This document shows positions 10,327 to 19,300 of a stretch of 64,000 bases of DNA, piece by piece (within the stretch, counting starts at the first letter, position 1; every line of letters begins with the position of its first letter). Made by a program: the position numbers and the translations under genes. The stretch covers positions 14,006,059 to 14,070,058 of the forward strand of contig NW_024043372.1 in assembly GCF_014851395.1 (NCBI RefSeq). Reading direction: 5' to 3'. Source of the DNA: Micropterus salmoides. Its lineage: Eukaryota > Chordata > Actinopteri > Centrarchiformes > Centrarchidae. Under the pieces are notes generated by a model that was given only the letters and a program-made list of their open reading frames with translations, was not told where the DNA came from and ran no database searches.

Positions 10327-13300
10327 GTAGGCAACACTTTGTGGGATTGGTTAGATGAGGAAATACTGCAGAATACTGGAAATGGTTACAAATGCTATTA
10401 AAAAAGATTGTTTTCTTGAGTTTTATAGGCAGTGACCCAAACTAATTAGCATTTTGTCAACATTGTTCCTTAAAGTGGTAAAACAAAAAAATAAACAATA
10501 ATTTAAAAAAAAAGAACAAAGTAAAAAAAGAAACTTAGATGAGAAGATTGGTACCACTGTCATGTCTGTACGTTCAATATGACATGCCTCAGCCAGCAGC
10601 TGACAAGCTTAGTTTATCTTAACTTAGCACAGAGACTGGAAACAGGGGAAAACAGCTAGCCTGGCTCTGTCCAAAGGTAACAAAATCTGCCTACCAGCAC
10701 CTCTTAAGCTCACTAATTAACATGTTATTTCTTGCCTACAGCTTCAAGGAGTCTCTACTGGTTGCCTTATAACCTCACAGTGACAACAAAACTGCAGGTA
10801 GTCACTTCGGCCAAGAAATAGTCCTGCACAAAATGCCCTGTATAATTTGTGAATTTTATAGGTGCTGGTAGGCAGATTTTGTTGTTACCCCGTTTCTAGT
10901 CTTTCTGCTAAGCTAACAATTTCCTGGCTCCAGCTTCATACTGAACGTAGGGCTCGATAACCGCATAACGCAGGGGATGGATGGCAAGCAACCTCAACAA
11001 CCGCTATGTTCATACCTTTTTGTTGTGTACTTCAGTGCAGGTTAAATAAATAAATTATTGCTTCAAAAATTCAACAAGCAAGGACAGGTCACCATGGGCT
11101 GTCCTTGACCTGCCTTCAAACTTGGAAGCTGTACATTTTGCCATGTTTTATGTTGTTTTCCGGTTTATTTTGTAGATTAGGCAAACTTGTCGTTATGATA
11201 TTGTACGGCTAATGTGGCAGGCAGGCTGGGCGATGTTGGACAAATGTTGTAATATTGAGGGACAGTAAAGAGAAACTTGAAATAATGAGTGTAGTAGGTT
11301 GGATGCCTGTAACTGTGTTTTGGGTTTTTTTGGGGGGGTTTTCTTCATGCTGCTTTTTGTGGAACTTTAGCTATACGGCAGCACAGTTGTTAGTTGTTAC
11401 TGTTACATGGAAGCCTACTCTTTCAATAAGATCTGGCTGTGGACTGTGGCACCGCTCACAGCGTGCCCCTCGCAGTAGAGTTTATCATAGGCTGTTGCCA
11501 CGCCACCTTTCTCTACGGTCGATGCTTATTCTCGTCCAATTTGTACCGCAGATGTGTGAACATTATAGTTGATGGAAGTGATTTTAAAAAAAAAACATTA
11601 TTTACAACACAATATTACAAATACAGGGAGTCATAGTATTAGCATAAAGACAGAAGTCTTTATATCTCACTTGCTCAATTTGTTCTTGTTTCCACAAAGC
11701 AGATGTTAAAGGGATCCGGGAAAGTATTATGAGCAATTCAAACTAATGACATGAAAAAAATATAAATATTGTAAATTTCTGACATTTATACTACATAACT
11801 GTCACACTGTCATGAAAGTCTGGAAACATTTTTAAACTCCAATCTTGGTATGCTTGGGAAGCTTCATAATAAAGGTTAGCAGTATCAACAGTAAACAGTC
11901 CCATTGTATGTTGTCACAGTATGCAGGCAACCCAACCAGTATGATTGGTGCATCGGTTTATTGAAGATGTATATAAATTGTGCATATAAAATAAATAACA
12001 CAGAATAAAATACCCACAATACAATAAAATAAGATTATAAAAAAACAGTACAATAAAAAATGTGGGCAAGCATCTTAATAGAAAAATAAAACTTTGGACT
12101 AACATTAATAAAATACTTATTTTTAAAGATAATAAATTATTCAGATTAATAGTGTTAAAGCTGCAATAACAATGTTATTTAATTGTGTACATCAACATCA
12201 ATGCATTCAACTTTAGCTGCACTGAGCTGTGATTACCTTCCTGCTACTTCTGCTGCACCATTGCTCAAATGATGTAACTGTCGTCGACATCGTCTTCTTC
12301 TTCACTTATTTTGGGGGATTTGGTCAATCAAATCCCGCCTTCTTGTCTAATGAACTTTGACATGGACCCAATGGCGACATCACAGTCCTTTAGCCATGCC
12401 CCTCGCTCATACCACACCACATCCGGACCCTTGTCCACTCCACATTTATCATAAATGAAGTAATTTGCTAAAATGGTACTAATACCGATACCGTGGCTCT
12501 GTGGAGCCACAATAAATCACCGCAGGGGAAGTTACTGCACTGCGACAGCCTTAATTGAACGGAGAGATATGAGAGTGGTATCGATCTCCTCATCTAACTC
12601 GTGGCAAGAAAGCAGATAAATGTATCTCCCAAAACTATGAAACTATTGCTTTAATGTGAGTGACACAGTATAGCTAAAACAATTACTAGATAATGTACAA
12701 AATAGTCTACAATATGAGAGTTGCACATTTTTTGTGTGAATAAAGTTGTGATGCTAAGCAGAACTCCAAGATGAAAACAGATTTAATAAGATGTGGTAAG
12801 AACTTGGACTGATCTGTGAGTCAGCCCACAGACTTGCTTTCAGTTTTGAGATACAAGGTACAAGGTTGTTTATTAGTCATTATACAGCACAAGGCTGCAT
12901 AACGAAACGAAATTTGGAGTTCCTTCATGCTACACACAACATATAATCAAGTGTAGGCCTATATTAAAATATGGTAATATATAAAATAATATATACAGTT
13001 ATTTATATACATACAAGTACACACCCCAAAAATTCCACAGTGCATTTTTTGAATTTGCATCTGGGGTGAATGTAAACAGTAGCAACCACATGATAATATG
13101 AAAGTTTCTTCACAATAAACAGTCTGACATTTGGGAAACACAGTCCATCCTGACTGTGTCTGAGCACCAAGCATCATCGATGTAAAACAGAGTCCACCTC
13201 CTCTCATCTTGCCGGAGTCTTGATGTCTGGAGATCACAAAAGTCCTGAGAAAAAACACATATCTAGGAACTGAATCAGAGTGAGTCATATGTACTCAGAA

Positions 13301-16300
13301 TAATATTTGAAAACCGTTTCCTTTTCCTACCTTCAGCTCTCAAACAGACTTAAATCCCTCTGACTTTGAACACTATCCAGATTTTACTTGACATTAAGCT
13401 GTAATGTGTCTAGACCAGCCAGATGGTTAGTTTAATGTTGCTCCATCCAGAGTGCGGAGGGCCTGCTGGTGTATCAGGAACGGCTGAGCTGGCCACCTCC
13501 TCCCACGCATCTAATGAGCCGATTGATGATTGGCTGGAGAGTTCACGGGTAGAGATCACAAGTTCAATAAAAAGAAGGGGTAGAAAATCTACACAGAAAA
13601 TAGAAAGCGGTCGATAGGATGGCTTTGTCCTTCATGGACGATTAGTCACAAGCAGCCTGAATGTCGATATTTCTCATTAGACCTTGGTAAATAGTTTTAT
13701 ACAGATGTGGAGCAGAGGCAAAATGATTTAAGATTAATAGCTTCACAGTGTATAGAACACATAATGTTCAAGGGCTAGACCTGTGTTATTAAAGTTATAT
13801 TATGGAAGTGAATGTGAATAGGGTGTAATGGGATGTACCATTGTCCTTAATTACATTTTTATGTATTTCTGTGCGTGTTGTTTCTTGCAGGAGGTGTCAC
13901 TACATTTGTGGCGCTGTATGACTATGAGTCACGGACAGCGTCTGATCTGACCTTTAGGAAAGGCGACAGGCTGCAGATTGTCAACAACACGTAAGAATCA
14001 ACAGTCATCTGCCTCTCTCTCACCGATGCCACAATTTCACAAAAATCTAAATGAACAGATTTGTAGACACGCATGTGAGCAAATGTGTATGTGAATGAAC
14101 ACAGTCAGAGCTGGTAACTGTGGAGCGAATCATACAACGGAGTCTGATTCTCTCCATCTGTTGACTAAAACCGAGCAGAACGGCACTTTACTAATGCATT
14201 CAGTTCCTCTTGGGCAAATGTCGTCATCATCATCATCACCAACATCTTTAAGCTGCTTTATAGAGAGCCTGTCATGGCAAGATCCACACTCACATTCCTG
14301 ACAACACCTAAAAATGTGTTTTCCTGTGTTGTGGTGTATCTGGGTAGAAGAGACAGAATGTAGATCATAGTATTAGGAAATGAGAAATGCTTTGTGTATT
14401 TAAAAGATGCTCTTTCCAAATAAAAGCATCTGGAGTATAATTCCCCTGCAGGTGTTTCAAATCACAACAGTTTTTGTTTTTTTCCTATGAGCTCTGTCCT
14501 CCTTCCTGCCATAAGTCTGGTCTGCTGTTCTTTATTGTCTGGCACTACATAGCAGGGCTGAAAAATGTAATGAATTTATACTACTAATATTATTATTGCA
14601 CAATGAAACAGTTCCAATATCTACATTACAAAACAGTATTCAAGAGTTTTTATTAAAACAAATGTAATTCAGATATTGAATTAAAAGTTGTGAGATTGCA
14701 TATATGAGACTATAAAGTGAGTCCAGAAATCCCACATGATATGCAGATGTGATCATTTATGCATAGTAAAATTCCACAATCCTCTATTGTAGAATTACTA
14801 AAACTTTTACAGACTGCACTGAAGTGGAACTTGAAAAACAGTGCAACTCGTGCAACCCCACTGTGTAGTCCCACAGCCTACTGGGCTCCTCTGCTGTCTG
14901 TCTGTGTAGTGCTGCTTGACTTGCTGAGTCCCCACGCTGTGTGTTGATGTGTCTGCTGTGTCTGTTATCTCTCCCCCTCTCTTTCTTTCTCATGCTTCAT
15001 GGTTTCTCCTAGGAAAAAGTACAGCTTCAGGTCAGTAATACTTAATGCAATAAAAAATCTCACGCAACTTTTTGCTCACAGTCCCTTTGCTGCTGCGCGG
15101 ATTTGTCTGATCAGTTTCGTAGTGTAACTGCAATGAATTGGAGACAAGATATAGAGGATTTTTTTTATTTGGCGCTCTAACTTGTAGAGCAACAGATGTA
15201 AACTGAGGGACTACAAGTGGAGCAAAAGGTTGCCTGTGTCTGTCGATTTCCTCTCAACAATATGTTTTTCCTTTTCACTGTGTGCACTGAGGTGTGGGAT
15301 GAGATGTGTATTATTTTTAAACCCAAATTTTTAAGTTTCCTCTTTGCTTTGTACACTGAGAACACTGAGTCATTACTCAAGCAATGTAAAAGTTTCAACA
15401 TGTATTAGAAGTAAACTTTCTGACTAAGACACCATCTGAATGATCATGTGGTGCAGATACTGTAATATTTCATGGATGAGTTAGGTTATTGCTTTATGTT
15501 TTTGTAATTGGCAACAAAATCCCATGAAAAGACTAAAACTATACACAAGGTTATCCAGCTAACAAGTATTACCTGTGTGGTCAAAAGCTTATTCCTCTGT
15601 GCCATTGACCTAAACTATTAAGCTGTTGTTAGGTTTAAGTGAATCCCGCACATACCTTCCATGGGCCATAAATACTTACAAAATGTATTTATCCACAGCT
15701 GAAAAAAGTCCCTAACAAATACATAATATACTCCTGTTTGCTGTAAACTACAGGGTCCGGCTGTTTTAGGAATTCATTTAGCCTTTTTTACAAATTAAAC
15801 TATATATTCATCACTCTTTTTAGATTTCTTTTCATACTATTTGTTGACAACAAGAAAAATATAATAGTCTCTTAATGGGAAATAAAGTAAAAGATCATTA
15901 AACCAAGTAATGTAATGTTTGCCTCAGTCAGTTTTATGTTTATGGGTTGACTGTCTTGCTCTGTCTCTCTCTCTCTCTGTCATAGAGAAGGGGACTGGTG
16001 GCTCGCCCGCTCCCTGACGACAGGAGAGAGTGGTTATATCCCCAGCAACTATGTGGCTCCGTCAGACTCCATCCAAGCAGAAGAGTACATTATCCTCTCC
16101 TTTTTCCTACAGAGATTTAAGGCCTTTCTTAGTGCAGCGCTTAAATGTGCTCAATACTATATCTACTTATACACACTAACATAAAGAGCACAGAGACAAT
16201 ATTTTCCAATATACCCTCCAGTACAGTATTCTTTATTTCCCATCAAAAAGTATTTCTGCCTGCCTGCTCCAGACACTCAGTAGTAGCTTCTTACTGATCT

Positions 16301-19300
16301 CATTCTCTGTGGCCCACTTTGGCAGGTGGTATTTTGGGAAGATCACTCGGCGTGACTCAGAGAGGCTCCTTCTGAACTTACAGAACAGACGAGGAACCTT
16401 CTTGGTGAGGGAGAGTGAGACCACTAAAGGTGAGAGAGCAGACTTTTTTGTCACTTCAGAGTCTACTAGATCTTCTGCTTTTCTCAGTGTCAGTATAATG
16501 ATTTTTATTAAAGATATTATATTACCCATTTCAGGCTATATTACATGGAATAAGCTTTGAGACCTGCACGGACAGTTGCAATCAGTTTGTCAATCAACAG
16601 AAAATTCACATCACTCACTTTGTTTCTTCATTTAAAGATTTTTTATTAAAGCAAAAATTCCCCACATTCACTAGATTCTCAAACATTAGCATTTGATGCT
16701 TTTCTTTCATAATAGTTTGACTGAGCTGTTTAAATATGTCAACTTGAATTTTAGGAACATTTGATGTCCTATGACATTTTAGGGAGATTAACCAATAATG
16801 AAAATAACCATTAGTTGCAGCCCTACCTGTTAGTTAATTCTCAGGATAACAGGCAGTTGCTTTAAAAAAATGGTCAGACATTATGAGAACAAGCAGAGAA
16901 TTGCATTATTATGTTGAAATCTTTCTGCAGGCCTTTTCTGAAAGACAAAATAAGTTTCAAAATGACAAAAGAATGAGTTGTGTGTCCTGGCTGTGCAGCA
17001 TGGTGTTGCATGCCTTATCAGAGGAAATTCTGACTACAAACCATGTTTCATTAAAACCTGAGCTTTTTATTTTGTGCTCGCTGGGTATTTAAAATGTGTG
17101 AAAAAAGGACGTGATCACACTTTCTCTGTGTCCCCGGAGCTTACTCAGTGCAGCAAGTGTTATCTTACTTTGAAATAAGTAGATCTTTAGGGACTCAATT
17201 TGAAAGAGGCAGAACCTCGTAATTAAGTCATTTGTTAACTTTTTCACAGCCCAATGGTGCTAAATCGTTTGTTCTCTGGGCTTGAGAGGTTTTACAGCTT
17301 TTTCTGAAACTCTGCTGTCACATGTAGTCCCTTTGACGTAGGTGGGCTCTTTAGGGGGGTTTGTTTTGGTGGAAGTGGGATAAAAGGGAAAAGAGCACAG
17401 TGGAGTGGATAGGGACTTGTGAATGGAGAGGGGTGAATCACTCTGTCAGAACTAGGTCAACCTAGGAGGGTGCTGGATTTCCCTCTGGCTATAAGTCTCT
17501 GTTCTCCCAACGCACGCGCACACACACACTGAGAGAGGGGAGGAGAGGCATGGAGAGGGGGAAGAATAGTAAAGGAGGAGATTTGTAGGAAAGGAGAGTA
17601 GGAAAGGGAGAGTAGGAGGATATCTGGCAGGAGGTGTGTAGACCTCTGGGCGCATTCTGTATTAGATGTCAGATGTGAAGTTCATAGTGTGACACATAGG
17701 AGCAGAAGCTGCTCATATGTTGTATGAAATGTAAATCATGTCAGACAGTTAATGATACATCTGATCATTTGTCCTGCTCAGGCTAGAAGCACACAAGTTG
17801 TAACCCATCATCTAGTGTTTACGCATATGAGTGGAAGAATGGATGTAAAATGGGTTCACTTTTGTAGTTGTTGTGTCAGTGCATAATGTGAAAGCATTGT
17901 ATTCCTCACAAATTTAGTTAGGTTGTAGTATCTGTATTTATAGTTTAAGAAAGCCAGTAATGTCTGGTCTTTAGCATGGAAGTTAAAATAGGTCAGTGAT
18001 TAAGCTGCTGTAATAGTACTGTGATGATAAGGTACTTCAGGTCATTACACCGTCTTTGTGCAGTGTGTCTTCACTGCACTAGATTTTCATTCTGACGTGG
18101 GAAGAAGAGTGAACATCATTTAGCAGAGCTCCAGATCAAAGATGATTGATTTTTCATTTTTCTTTTACTCAAGAACCCTGTGCTGTTTGGGTTTGCTAAG
18201 TCCATTCAGCTTTTTAAATCACCTCAGATCAACACATGGATTTGAAGTTTGATTCCATTTATTGTTCTTTTTGACCTAATAATCAATTTTTTAAAGTAGC
18301 AGTACAAAACAAATAACTGTCACTGTTTTACTCAGTAAGATGGTATTTAGTAGTGGACCGGCCGTGGCAAGGACCGAAAGGCTTAGTTGAATTTCCAGGG
18401 CCCATGAAGGAGCCAAAAGGGGCTTGCCCAGCACAGCTGCTAGGAAACTCCACCAAGCAGCTGTCATACAGGCTCAGATACGCCTAGTTTTGTTGCTCTA
18501 ACCTGTCTCTGTCTGTCGTTCTGTCTTGTTCACAGGGGCATATTGCCTGTCAGTGCTGGATTATGATAACACCAAAGGCCTGAATGTTAAACATTACAAG
18601 ATCAGGAAGCTGGATAGCGGAGGTTTCTACATCACCTCCCGCACCCAGTTCACCAGCCTTCAGCAGCTAGTCTTCCACTACCGCAGTGAGTGCTGAGACA
18701 CATCTGCTCTCAGATGCTAAAGAAATGCCAGTAGCTGTGATAATTTTACATTTTATACAGCTGTTGCCCTTAACCTAGCCCTCTTCCCTCCTTCAGAGCA
18801 CTCTGATGGGCTGTGCCACGCTCTATCAGACGTGTGTCCTGTGGCCAAACCTCAGACCCAGGGACTGGCCAGGGACGCCTGGGAGATTCCGAGAGAGTCC
18901 CTCCGCCTTGACCTTAAACTGGGACAGGGCTGCTTTGGAGAGGTCTGGATGGGTAAGACCTACACACCATCCCTTTTTAGTGGAATGGATTGAATTCCTC
19001 TCACACCATTGCAGATAGATAGGTTATACATTGGATATACAAAATATGAGGATCAAGTGCACTGATAAAGTGAATCCTGGTAAAAAGCTATTATAGCAAA
19101 TGTATTTCTTACTAAAGGAACATTTTGGGAAATATGCTTATTCACTTCCTGGAGGGAGCTAGATGTGAAGATTGATACCAGTCTGAAGTCTGTTTGTTAG
19201 ATACAAGACTACAGTCAGCAACCGGTTAGCCACAGACAGAGCCAGGCTAGCTGTTTCGTTATGTTTCGTTATGCTTAGCTACACTAACAGGCTCCAGAGA

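Larger units (their letters stand above)
10327..13890 (+). other. src: src intron 2
   Basis: A 3.56 kb non-coding span. It contains a foldback repeat (about 10534-10950), a repeat fragment near 12845-13000, and long AT-rich stretches. The open frames at 11255-11572 and 9922-10248 (minus) have no domain and no conserved-looking composition. No additional exon was identified. Confidence 0.6.
13991..15985 (+). other. src: src intron 3, hosts the N1 microexon
   Basis: The intron is 1,995 nt when the microexon is skipped. It includes an 18-nt microexon at 15013-15030, which divides it into 1,022 and 955 nt. A (TC)n tract sits just before the exon 4 acceptor (about 15960-15979). No counterpart of the mammalian N2 exon was seen between 15031 and 15985. 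Confidence 0.75.

Noticed and set aside
15031..15985. A fish counterpart of the mammalian N2 exon (33 nt)
   Set aside because: No AG-33 nt-GT segment with a matching frame and peptide was found by eye.
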